DNA of 64,000 nt, taken from NCBI GenBank assembly GCA_038093515.1, contig JBBPSI010000009.1, positions 186,001-250,000 on the forward strand, given 5' to 3'. Each line of letters begins with the position of its first letter. The first letter of the stretch is position 1. The DNA is from Butyriboletus loyo (lineage: Eukaryota > Basidiomycota > Agaricomycetes > Boletales > Boletaceae). Shown piece after piece: positions 36,091-47,919 of the stretch. A model generated the notes under the pieces. That model worked only from the letters and a program-made list of their open reading frames with translations. It made no database searches and was not told where the DNA came from. Both the position numbers and the translations under genes were made by a program.

Positions 36091-37367
36091 TCAACCGTAC
36101 CACTTGTCGCCGATCCTAGTCTTCGCGGGGGGACGCTGGGGAATCTGTGACTCGGTAATATTCCAGACTTCTATGGCGCGCTGGATAACAACACGGGTTC
36201 AATGTAGTGTTACAGAGGCAGTTCAAAGACCCTACCTTCCATGTCGTCATGTCAAATTCCATAACAATCTGCCGAGCATGGACGCCTGCAGCCCTTTCAT
36301 CCATAGTCGGCTGTTCGCAACACACTAGCAATACTGTCAAACCACGGTCAAGTAAAATAAGTGTTCCTCACGTACTGACGATAGGTTCACCGTCCTCGTT
36401 GATTTCGAATGCACATTCTCCGTCGCGGATAACAAACGAAAGATAGAAGAGATTTTCCACAGACTGCGCAAAGTCGTTTGGGTTTACGATGAATTTAAAA
36501 AGGTTGATAGGGCCAGTGGTTTCGAGGATATTTTTAATCTAAAGTTGTCGTCAGCGATGTAGCTGAAGACGCATGGGACTCGACACACTTTAAGGACGTT
36601 CTTGGTTGTCTCGTTGTCAGATCTCTTGATGTCATCCTCCTTTATTTCTTGGGGTCGACGTTCTTCTTCTTGGACTTTCTCCTGCTTCTGGCGCTTTATT
36701 GGGCCCCGTTTTTTCTGTTCTATCGAGAGAGGGCCAAGCCTGGGCGTAAATCAGCAATTAAGCCAGGGGGAAACGAAGGCAGGTACATGAAGCCCGTGAC
36801 AGGGACTCTTCTGCTTTTTGCTAGGGCTTTTCGACCTATTTTGTCCCAGTCGAGTGCCCCATCCTCCACCGCTTCCATCTCTTCCCCCTCTTCGTCCTCG
36901 AAACGTTGCCTGCCACCCATGTAACTAATGAGTTTCGACACAAAATCATCCATGTCGAAAGCGGCACAGCCGAGTTTCATGGCGCGTGCCTTTTGTGCAC
37001 TGATACTCGAGACATTTCGAAGTACCGTCGAGTCAAGAGTCGCTTCGGTCGGATTTTTGACTGTACAAGCGGGCGCTTGAGATGCTATGAGTGTGACGGC
37101 ATGGAGATGCACACCTTTGGAAAACAGCTCGTCCGCCTGTGCGACCTGGCCAGCGAGATCTTCCGCATCGTGGTCCTGCGGCCTCATATGTTCTGGATCG
37201 TGTTGGTTTCATAGCGCGTTCGGGGAAGAGACCGACGCGTCAGACGCACCTCCTGCCATCTTCTCGAGCAGACGGTATTTCTTGCGGATATCGCGTTTCT
37301 CTGCTGCATCCTGGTCTGGGTCGTACCCAGGGCCACTAACGCTACCAGCGTGCTCGAATTGAACCAT
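36091..37367 (-). CDS. NSE4: Smc5/6 complex kleisin subunit Nse4
   Basis: Bridges the heads of Smc5 and Smc6 in the nuclear DNA-repair complex. Seven exons (37367-37250, 37192-37115, 37060-36787, 36739-36589, 36538-36376, then two ending at 36091) give about 320 residues. N-terminal helical part: KRDIRKKYRLLEKMAGE, VAQADELFSKVKNPTEATLD. Middle: AFDMDDFVSKLISYMGGR, DWDKIGRKALAKSRRVPVTG (the Nse4 signature), then LGPLSIEQKKRG and a charged segment. The C-terminal winged-helix part reads TGPINLFKFIVNPNDFAQSV, ENLFYLSFVIRDGECAF and ARQIVMEFDMTTWK. Exon 2's donor at AAAG/gtgtgc is required to give LFSKVKNPTEATL; reading through adds 18 alien residues. Divergent from the HLTF-like gene. Confidence 0.92.
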
Positions 37368-37983
37368 GTTTTATTTTGGCTAGCAGTGGAACTGGAAAGT
37401 GGTCGATCACGCTCAAGCACGCGAATCATGTGATGCAATTGCAGGACGCGTTTAATCAAACAGGGACAAATACAGGCGCAAGCTTGCTCTTTGTCCGACG
37501 GCGGCCAAGTCAAAAACCCATACTGGAACTGAGGTTTTTGCCGCTCCCCACCTTGACTACAGCCTCCACTACACGCGTCAGCTACCGATGTCAGCGCATG
37601 CGATAGATGTAAGTACTGTCCACAACCCTCGGCGTCGCGCTCGTAGAAGCCTTTGCAGTATGTCAAAAGTACACGCGCGGTGTGCAGAGGGCCTGCACCG
37701 TGCACGGGCGCTTCAATTCCCGTAGGCACTCTGAGGTACGGCCAAATTGTTAAAGGCAAATTTGGTGAAACCGTCTCCTGGCGACACTGGTGGGCATCTC
37801 GTCAGCTCGGCAACGTCCTGTGAAAAGAAGCTGATTCGGATCGGCGTCAACGACACAGGGGTTGCGTCACACCTGACGTCTTGCGCACGCTTGCCGTCAC
37901 CGACTTGAACAGTGTTACTGGGTTCAGTAGCATTAGGTGTGCAGTCATTTTTTCAGATATGGCATGGTGACTCATATTTACAC
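37368..37983. promoter_or_regulatory. NSE4 / HLTF-like divergent promoter with ACGCGT motifs
   Basis: Contains ACGCGT at 37446-37451 and 37573-37578; a third copy lies at 37235-37240 in NSE4 intron 1. ACGCGT is the MluI cell-cycle box bound by the fungal MBF factor at G1/S genes. The motif is palindromic so it could serve both genes. The region also holds a possible first exon of the helicase gene at 37588-37608 (MSAHAID followed by GTAAGT). Regulatory function is inferred. Confidence 0.45.
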
Positions 37984-40900
37984 AGATATGAGGACCAACA
38001 AAAGGTCAGGCGCGCTATTGCGGCTCAACGCGTAGATCCTGAGGACGTTCCGGCAACTGCGAAAGTAGCTGTCCCTCTGGCTACACCTCCTTTGATAGTG
38101 TCCGGTCCGTATGTGGCCGGACCGAAAAGAAGATACCAATCTGATGTCGCTGAGACTTCTCGGTCGCTCAGTCAGTCGAGTATTCCAAATGCGAACGCCG
38201 CACGTGGTCCACTTGGTGACGACGATGACGAAGTCATGCTCATTGAACCAGAACCGGTCGACGAGTTCCATTGTGTCATGAATACCAGCATAGTGGGTAT
38301 ACAGTACTACAAGGGTATGGACTTAGGCGTATTAAGTCAGGTTATCCTGTGCATATCCTATATGTAGGTCTTGTTGGGCCCGGAGAGCAAGTCAGGCTGG
38401 TCAGGGAGCCGCGCAATCCATATGACAGGTAAGGTATAAGATGATATCTTTTTCGTAATTCTGTTCACAGTGAAATTGAAAAGGAATGCAATCCAAGTCA
38501 AGAACATTGGGGGGGCTCAAGTGGGACACATCCCAAGAAACGTCGCATCCAAGCTAGCCCCGCTTCTCGATTCGGGGCTGGTCACAGTAGAAGGTGTCAT
38601 GCACGAAGGAAACTGTAGAGTTCTTCCTACACATATTGGGGTCACGAACTGACCGTTTTTTTAGTAGGCGGCTCCAGCTATTCGTTATCCATGTAGGCAT
38701 CACCCAGTTTTATTAGTTCCATCTTACCCGCATAAATGTCAGGTCGTTGAACATCTATGGACCATCTGACAAACGAGACATGCTTGAACCGATGCTTATT
38801 TGGGCTACACCTCAACAAAAGGGTTTTCCACAACGGGCAAGCGGTAGTGTTCCAGGGGCATCGTCTGCACCTGCTACGGCTGCCCTTTATGCCGCTGGAA
38901 CAAGCGCTCAGAGTGAGGCACAGCAAGAGGCAATCAGAAAGCAGAACGAGGCATTCATAAAGGCTACGGAGCTTAAGCAGATGTTGAGTGGCCTCGAGAG
39001 AGTAGATGATGAAGACCGGCGTGCCTCGTTGCTGGATACGCTGTGCTTAACGGTTGACATCCTGAATCTCCCCGTACATCCTAATCCTCCAGGCATTGCT
39101 AGCGGAGAATTGGTTGTGGACTTATTAAAGCATCAGGTAAACCTTTCACTCTGTAGTTGCAATTGCACACTGATACGCATGCAAATCTTAGAGTCAAGCC
39201 CTTCAGTGGTGCATCAGCCATGAGTATCCCAAGTTGCCCACCAAGGAGTCGGACAGCCCAGTCCAATTCTGGCAGTATAGGAAGACGGGTAACAAGGTAT
39301 GTTGTCATGTTTGCCGAACATGTATTAAACCTACACGCTAATTGTCGCTAGCCATACTATTTCAACCGTCGGTCCAATTTAGATCACATCTAGTAAAGTG
39401 GTTGACTATCATTATTATTATAGTCGCCACCAAGAGTCCGCAAGACATCACCACGCCTCCAGCGCTTGGCCGAGGCGCCTTGGTAGCCGACAGCATGGGT
39501 TTGGTATGTGGTACGTAAAGATGGAATATAGAAAATAACCGCTTTTGTAGGGTAAAACACTGACAATGATTTCCCTTGTCCTTGCGACAAAGAAGGACGT
39601 TCCTATGGAGTATTGCAACAGTACACTCATCGGTGCACAACATTATGATGATGTTTGACGTTGTCCGTCTCATTTGCTTTGTTAATGACAGTTGTCCCGC
39701 TCTCTGTAATCTCAAATTGGGAGAAACAGATTGAAGAGCACTGCGTCAGGGGTGTCTTGTCCGCCTGTGTTTACTACGGTGCCACGCGCAACATGACACC
39801 TCAACAACTGATGAAATATGATATGGTGATCACCACTTACCAAGTTGTTTCAGGCGATGCCGATTTCAGCACCGTCACGCACCATGGTATCGACGGGGAA
39901 GGACCTGAGAAGAAGAAGAAAAAGAGCGGGGAGGGATTATTCGAAGTAAAATGGAAGGTACGCGTGTGGCGATTCAATGCGCATATCTAGCAAGCTGAAA
40001 CGAAGGGTGGTTCCCAGAGAATTATCCTAGACGAAGGTCACAACATCAGGAATCCCAAGACGAAGATGGCTATGGCGGTGTGTATGCTTACTGCTGAAAG
40101 GCGATGGGTTCTTTCTGGAACCCCTGTCGTGAGTGATGGACTATTTGTCCATCCCGCATCTAATTCTCCCTCAATAGATCAACTCTCCCAGGGTTAGCCA
40201 CATTCTTTGACTTCAATTTATTTTTGTCACTAATTTCAACAGGACCTCGGTTCTATCCTTACCTTCCTTCAAATTTGCCACCCATTGGACAATGAGGATT
40301 TCTTCAAACGTCTCGTCTTGCGTCCTCTGAAAGCAGGGAATCCTGCTGGTGCAGAATTGTTTCGTGTAGGCATTCTTCGCTCTTCTTCGCTAGTCAAGTC
40401 GTTGCATTGACCCTCTACTAGGCCTTGATGAGCCACGTCTGCATTCGGAGAACGAAGGAGGTAGGTTTTTGAATGACGTACTACAGTATTTTCAGTCCTG
40501 ACGCTGCGCCCAAGATGCAAGATGGGGAGGGAAATTCTCTTGTACCTCTCCCACCAGTGAGGTCCTTCTGTCTGCTGTTCCCTTCATCAACTCACTCATG
40601 ATGATAGGTCGACGTCACTTTAGTCCCTGTGACACTTAGTGACGAGGCACGAGTAAGTGTAGCTCTAACTTTGTTGTGCCAATCCCAATTGCGTTTTCCA
40701 GACACTTTATGATACTGTAGAACTTCTTTCCCGACAGCGAGTCGAAAGCCTAATGAGTCAAGCTGGAGGAATGAATCCTGTGGTAGGTGTCACCTTGAAT
40801 CTGACCATTTTCTTTGCTTAAATATATATTAGGTGACTACTAACGTCTTGAGCATGCTTACCCGTCTGCGTCAAATTGCTCTCCATCCAGGGTTGATCCC

Positions 40901-42682
40901 AGCGGACTACTTGGACCAACTTCGGGCAAATGAGGACATCAACTCTACCCGTGGCGGTGTCATACACATTACACCCGAGCTAAAGATCAAGTTGGAGACA
41001 GCTATTCTCCAAGCGATCGAGGACAACGAAGAATGTCCTGTCTGTTTCAATGTGATGACGGAACCTAGGATTACGTCTTGTGCCCACGTCTTCTGCTTGG
41101 CTTGGTACGACCCGGTTTGTTTGTTAGCGTTTTACTTCAGCTCACGATACACATAGTATATCAGAGGTGATTGCAAGGGATCCAAAGTGTCCCATGGTAT
41201 GCTATTTGTTTTCCGCTTCATCGATTGCATTTTCTGATTCACTTGCAGGATCGCCGACCTCTTATCATGCAAGATTTAGTGGCGCCGCCACCTCCTACGG
41301 ACCTTACACAACTCCCTGTGGAACAAGACATTAGTCAAGACGATCTTTGCACTGGATCGTCTGCCAAGATTGACCAACTGATCCATCTTCTGAAACTGAT
41401 CCCAAACGGCTCAAAAAGCTTAGTTTTTTCCCAGTTTACCTCTTTCTTGGACAAGGTAGTTGTGTTTTACGGCCATACTGATGTGCTTGCACTGACGTGT
41501 TAAATAGATTGGCGAAGCATTGGAGGAACATGGGCAAGTCCGCCAGTTGAATACTCTCGGATATTGTGCTGAATATGTCTGCAGTATCCCATATGTACGG
41601 TTTGACGGACAGTTGTCAGCAAGAAAAAGACAGGAGGTGTTGGAGCGGTTCTCCATTCCGCTTGACCCTGATGAATCTCCTGCGCCCGGAGAACCTCTTC
41701 CACTTACTCGCCAGCCCCGAACTCAAACACAAATCATACTAGACGATGATGAGAATGTCACCGATGGCAATGATTCGAACTTCGTCGTTGGAAATGACGC
41801 CGACGACGATGATTTTGAAGAAGACATCTCGGCCCGTGTAAAGAAGACTAAGGCAAAGGAAAGGAAGATTAAAGGAAAGGGGAAAGCGAGAGCAATCCCA
41901 TCGGTGAAGCAGATTTTCGACGGTTCTGCCTGCTACGGCGAGAACCCCAAAGTCATGTTGATTTCGCTCAAGGCGGGTGCCTTGGGTCTCAATCTCACAG
42001 TTGCAAACCACGTCTTTTTGTGAGTCTGACCTCACCTTGCTAAGTACATTTAGATCCTCATGCATTTCATCAGGATGGATCCGTAAGTAATTGTACGACC
42101 ATTTGTATCACGTATTGATGTAGCCTTCGTCCAATGCTCAGATGGTGGCAGGTAACGTAACCAATCAACTTGTGGCTCCTTCTCTGCTGATAATTTTATA
42201 GGAGGGTATTGAAAGTCAGGCCATTGATAGATGCAACCGGTAAGCGGAGCGTCATTTCTCGTTATGTTGACAGATACTGACGTTCCTCTAGTATCGGGCA
42301 GAAGAAACCCGTTCACGTATACCAATTGATCGCGGAAAATACTGTCGAATCCAAGGCAAGTCGCCTACTCGATTGTCAGACTGGGATTTCCAATGTTGAC
42401 CGTTCTAGGTGATCGAAATTCAAGAGAAGAAGAAACGCCTGATCCAGCATGTATGTAGTCGTCGCCGGATCGTTGAACAGGGTTAGCCCTGACGCATCTT
42501 CACAGGCATTCTCTGGTATCAAACGCACAGAGACTCGAAGAGAGAAAAGGGAAGCAAGGCTCCAAGGTGAGTGGTGGCGCTCTCGTTTTGGGGGTTGTTC
42601 AACCAAGTTTCGTTTAGATCTCGTAGCACTGTTTCGTATCCACGACCGGCACGTAGCCACCCACGCGAAAACAATTTATTGA
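37984..42682 (+). CDS. HLTF/Rad5-like HIRAN-SNF2-RING DNA helicase and E3 ligase
   Basis: DNA-damage tolerance factor: in homologues it polyubiquitinates PCNA and remodels stalled forks. The HIRAN domain reads TSIVGIQYYKGLVGPGEQ, LVREPRNPYD, NAIQVKNIGGAQVGHIPR. The SNF2 ATPase has GALVADSMGLGKT (Walker A split by an intron at about 39504-39549), VVPLSVISNWEKQI, MVITTYQVV, RIILDEGHNIRNP (DEGH box as in HLTF) and RRWVLSGTPV. A C3HC4 RING (CPVCFNVMTEPRITSCAHVFC, about 41035-41100) sits between the ATPase halves. The helicase C part has SKSLVFSQFTSFLDKIGE, VRFDGQLSARKRQEVL, VMLISLKAGALGLNLT, MDPWWQEGIESQAIDRC and NRIGQKKPVHVYQL. About 100 acidic and Lys-rich residues are inserted between two helicase C motifs (about 41660-41925). 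More than 15 short introns. The true start codon is unresolved; 37588 is a candidate. Confidence 0.93.
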
Positions 42683-42947
42683 GTGTAGTCCGTTTTACAT
42701 AAGGTACATACTATAGTGTCTCCGGTGCCACACAGCATGGAGTATAATTCAATCGTTTTTACCGCCCAATAGCCGGGAGACAGGGGATTCCCTAACGTAG
42801 AAACTATATAGTGTTTCGGCAACGACCGGGGGGCTTCAAACCTTGGTTATTGTAGTGTCAGGCAACAATAGAGACAAACAGCGAGCTCGTCGCCGAGGCA
42901 GAATCCGGACCACACTTGCACTTCAAGACCCTCAAGAGCATCTCAAA
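42683..42947. other. Spacer between helicase gene and uS7 gene
   Basis: 265 bp with the 3' end of the helicase gene and the promoter of the ribosomal protein gene. Nothing else seen. Confidence 0.35.
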
Positions 42948-43846
<899 letters not shown>

Positions 43847-44679
43847 AAAAAAAATTCGGTGCCCGTCTGCGGTGCATACATGCGGAGGGTTTGGGTTCGC
43901 GATACAAGTATGGCTGCGACGTATGGGCTTTTTTCATTATATCTCTATTTTCTTTCCACTTTGCATCTGCCCCAAGCGCTCTTTAGCCCCCATGAATGCA
44001 ACCCATGCTTTTTAACCATGTATCTTCGATGACCCTTATGCATGCAGAAAACACAACACGTTCTTATCTAGGCTGCTTTCGACGGCGGCTGCTTCTTTGA
44101 CATCAACGTTCATCGACGAATAACTGGGCGTGTATCCCGGTGGATGAACGCGGCGCTATTAGAATACGAAACCCTGGCATTTTCCGAATCTTCCTTTACT
44201 CATTGAATTCGGAAAAGGGCGTAAAGCGAAACGGAGCGGGCGCCATGGATGGTTCCGATCTGATGCTCGGCCATTGGCAAGACGGGGATATTTGTCTTCG
44301 TACGTCCGTATACTTGCACTCGACAATGTCCGATGAGTCCAGAGTCGGATGTGTCATATAATTCACACGTTCATAGTGCCCGTCGGCGGGGCTTCCGTTC
44401 GTTCTGGAAAGTCCACCGACGGATGGACCCTACCAGCATCGTATATTGTCGATGCCAGCCTAAATTCTAGGCCGTTTCCATTTCCAGAACCCAATATCGT
44501 GTTCCTCATCGGTGGGACGTAAGTAATGGAAACCACCATGGTGATGGAAGCATTCGGAAACAGAGCGTGATGAACGTATGTATTCGGGGGGATGGCGATA
44601 AGACGATCTCTGCCAGTTTATTATTCCCGCAGCAGGAGACACGGGGGGAAACGCGACGCGCGGAAACAGGAGCTTGCAC

Positions 44680-45160
44680 GTACAAGCTTGGGTTAGGCTA
44701 TCACTGTCTTTCTGCAGGATCGCACCTACCCATCCCCTCAACCTCGCACCGATCTGTGCCCGGCGGACACGAACTCCACCGTGCTTCCGCCACCAATTAC
44801 AGAACCAAAGATAGCGATCAAGATCTCAGCAAGTGGTGAGTGGTCCGGAATGTCTTGGTAAAACGATGCTTGACGACATTAGATCCATAGTACCAATGCG
44901 TGGTCTCGAAGGATGACCAGGGCAACTATACGCTCTCCAAGAATAATACGACTCCCACCAGTTTCACGCTTACTCCAAGGTGTCAGTATCGATGACCCAG
45001 TAACGTACGGTACGGAAATATACTCTTCACGATCAAGGAAATCGTCTCGGGTGACAAAGGATGCTATGTGTGAGTCCCGAGCTTTGTTCTTGACGTGGGT
45101 TTCGATTCTCCCACGCCTAGCTCCACCCGGTAGCGATCAAAACGGCGTTCCTCTCGCTTT
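44680..45160 (+). CDS. Unidentified candidate exons
   Basis: After a TTTCTGCAG acceptor near 44719 one frame reads DRTYPSPQPRTDLCPADTNS, TVLPPPITEPKIAIKISAS up to a GTGAGT donor near 44836. After CATAG near 44890 another reads YQCVVSKDDQGNYTLSKNN and TTPTSFTLTP up to a GTGTCA donor near 44980, then EIVSGDKGCYV. The splice sites look real and the sequence resembles a small secreted beta-rich protein. I cannot name it or find the first exon. Confidence 0.25.
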
Positions 45161-46162
45161 GTCGGTATGTAGCTAGTGATGGGCCTCCCTCGCAGAAGCC
45201 GAGACTTGATAGACTCATACTTTAGGCACAGATGGGTGAGGTTATGATCCAAGGTGTACGTGCAGATATCATTAATGTGTTTCGTCTGTCCAACCGCGTT
45301 GTAAAGGGCCAAGTACAGGTTAGCATGGGTTGTCCGAGTCACGGCCTTCCACAGCCTCTCATCAAGCCACCGCAAGTCATCGCGGCGTGCTGCGAATAAA
45401 CGTGGGAGCGCCATCCACCATATTCGCGGGTATGACGGCGCCGTTTCAAGACTCGATCATGCGCTCTTCAAACATGAATGTTTCACTGTCGAGAGCCAGA
45501 TGACCGTCAGATGCTTCACACGTTCATACTGACGTGGTAATGTTGTTGCTATGTAGAATCGCGACGCTCCTACGACGCCGGCTCTCCTCGAATCTTGCTG
45601 TGTGTGCTAGAAATATCTACGCGACGGAGTGCTTCACGTCACCGTGGCCCCGCCCCCGCCCCGCCCCCCCTCCTCCCCCTTCAGGACGCATGTATGTATA
45701 TATTGCATACACCGCTCGTGAGTGTTTGTCCCTCCCATGGAGCATAGCACGTTCGGTTATCGGATTGACATGTATGTGTATGTCATGATCGAATGCGACA
45801 GCTCGGTACCGTTTCCTCGCCCATGCACGTTCGTTCCCGTGTGCAACCAAGTAGCTTGTACCCGCATTGTGAGACCTAAAAATGTAGTGATAACCACCCA
45901 CGGTCAAGTCACCCGTTTTACGACCGGAACAGTAGGCGATGATCACTGTTACCAGTCGATTATGTACTAGTAGTAGCGCAGTGCTGGAAACCAGTATCGT
46001 ATATATCACCGGTTTTCTTGCCGGAGTCTCATGCATGGTGATGATGGGCTTTCTAGTGCTTCTTATGGCTGATCCTAATCCTATAGGGGTGATTAGCACT
46101 CGCCGATGCTAGGGATCACCGACAGCGTTTGAAGAAGTACAGCCACATCGTCGTTATCGTCG

Positions 46163-46190
46163 AACGTTGACGTTGAGCGTTGAGCGTTGA
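46163..46190. repeat. Short tandem repeat GTTGAGC
   Basis: Three consecutive copies of a 7-bp unit (GTTGAGC) preceded by related GTTGAC units. Non-coding context. Confidence 0.6.
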
Positions 46191-46466
46191 GCGGCAGGTC
46201 GACCGGTCATCACCCAGATCACCATGACACCCTCAGCATCCCACTGGTTTATCTTTCATATTCACGTATCACCTGTTTTCATGGTGAAAAAAAAGGTACC
46301 GCCTTTTGGTTTCAGTTTCGTGGCGTTCGTCACCAGGGTCCTCTCTGAAATAACAAAGACTTGGGAGGTATCGCACGGTATCTCGGTGTTGAGTTGGTTT
46401 CGGCGGTTCTGTCGGCCGACCGTCCGTCGCGCCGTTTCGCTGGCTCGCTGGCGTATACTAACAGTC

Positions 46467-46490
46467 ATCCTCATCCTCATCCTCATACAA
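46467..46490. repeat. Short tandem repeat CCTCAT
   Basis: About four copies of a 6-bp unit (CCTCAT/TCATCC). Non-coding context. Likely a microsatellite-like tract. Confidence 0.6.
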
Positions 46491-46863
46491 GAAGGGACGG
46501 GCGCTACGTGCCATGCAGTATGTTGCCGGCACGATGCGTCCGGACCAACCATATCTATATTCAACAGCAACAGTTTGGTTTAATTACTTATATCATATCA
46601 TATCACCTCCGCGGGTATTCATATAATATACTTATTCGACCGACTCTCTCATTCAAAACTGCTTCAGCCGCCAGACTTTGCGATCGGTTCCCAAATCAAA
46701 TCGGTCCTCGACATAAGCGAACCGAGCAGAACGCCAGTTGGTTCCTCGCTCGACCCGGCCTCGATGTCGTTACAAGTTACGAATGAATGGCTTGGCTTTT
46801 ACGTACCCAGCGCCGTGAGGAGTGCCTGGCTCAAAGCCCACTCCAAAAGCGTCGAGGGGCAGG

Positions 46864-46884
46864 AGAAAAAAAAAAAAAAAAAAG
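46864..46884 (+). repeat. Homopolymer A tract
   Basis: A run of about 18 A bases directly followed by GGGCCC. Not obviously the tail of a retroposed transcript, since no gene-like sequence lies just upstream in that orientation. Length is prone to sequencing error. Confidence 0.7.
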
Positions 46885-47919
46885 GGCCCATCGACGGCCC
46901 CGACCTTAACAGCCGCCCAAGCCCCAGGTACATAACGACCTTGCACGTTGAGAAACGCGAGCCTGCAAGGGCATATCGAATTCGGACGATACACGTCAAG
47001 TGCCACACTTCGCACGGTGCAAACGAATTCGACATACTCTGAAGGCCTAACACCTCCGACACTGCATACTACAACATCGACTCCACCAATCGATCCGCAT
47101 CGTGCCACTAGGCCGCACCGGATCGACAAATGAAATCGAACCGTAAAACTTCTATGTAGTAGATATGCCCCAGAGCCTGATAAATATAGTTTCAAGTACA
47201 CATATGTACGGTGATTCCCCTGTTATCCTGTTCTTTTGGCGCTCCCTAGTCTGTGGTCAAGAAACGCAGCGTAGGATCAAGGTGAACTCGAATAGTTCTG
47301 GCTTGACTCCGCCTCGTAAAGCGCCCCGTGCGTGGACCTGGGAACGAATAGATCCCGGATAAATAACAACATGCCCTCGGGCCAGAAAATGAACCAGGAC
47401 GAGGTTCGATTCAGGAAAAGCAAATGGGTTAAAAATTTGCTGTGTACTGAACCAAATCAAGGGGCAGAAACCACAGTAACGGAACACGAAAACTCGAGCC
47501 AGAGTGCGTCCTTGAACGACCTTATCGAAGAGGTTTGATCCAAGGCAATTATGAGTAATAATACAAAATAGCTGGGCGGGGGATTCTGCAAAGTCGCGCA
47601 GCTACCCGGGGTTACGAGGCCTTGTCGTTATCGTCGGAGATCCTATGAAGATCGTCTGATGCGTTAGAGTTATTAGCCTGATCGAGCTCGTTCCACGCTT
47701 GCAGTGGGTGAAGCGGTCCGGCCAAGTGTAGTAGGCTGATAGCGAGGAACTGCGAGAGCCTGCCAGTCAGCCGTACGCCAAAGATCTATCCCCTCAGTCC
47801 CCCAAAAATCCAGTTGAAGAATTCGTCCAAAAAATGGCGCCATTATGCAAATCCGATCATGCCTCCGAATCCCGAGTTGTTGATGCCGACAAGAAATCAA
47901 GAATGATGGCGATATCACG

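Larger units (their letters stand above)
43847..47919. other. Long non-coding or unresolved region with simple repeats
   Basis: 4.1 kb with no recognisable gene. It holds the unresolved fragment at 44680-45160, a tandem GTTGAGC array near 46163-46190, a CCTCAT array near 46467-46490, an 18-19 base A run near 46865 and short frames without family features. Frames of 47332-47538 plus and 44140-44361 plus look protein-like only in part (GAMDGSDLMLGHWQDGDI), perhaps a decayed P-loop protein. Confidence 0.45.

Noticed and set aside
37184..37759. Minus-strand frame of 191 codons across the NSE4 start
   Set aside because: It overlaps NSE4 exon 1 and intron 1 in another frame and lies over the divergent promoter. 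NSE4 reading is supported by family motifs.
45095..45125. tRNA-like T arm (GTGGG TTTCGATTCT CCCAC)
   Set aside because: The loop is too long, and no acceptor stem, anticodon arm or D arm fits around it.
46864..46884. Poly(A) tract as evidence of a retrotransposon or processed pseudogene
   Set aside because: No reverse transcriptase, gene-like sequence or target duplication is visible beside it.
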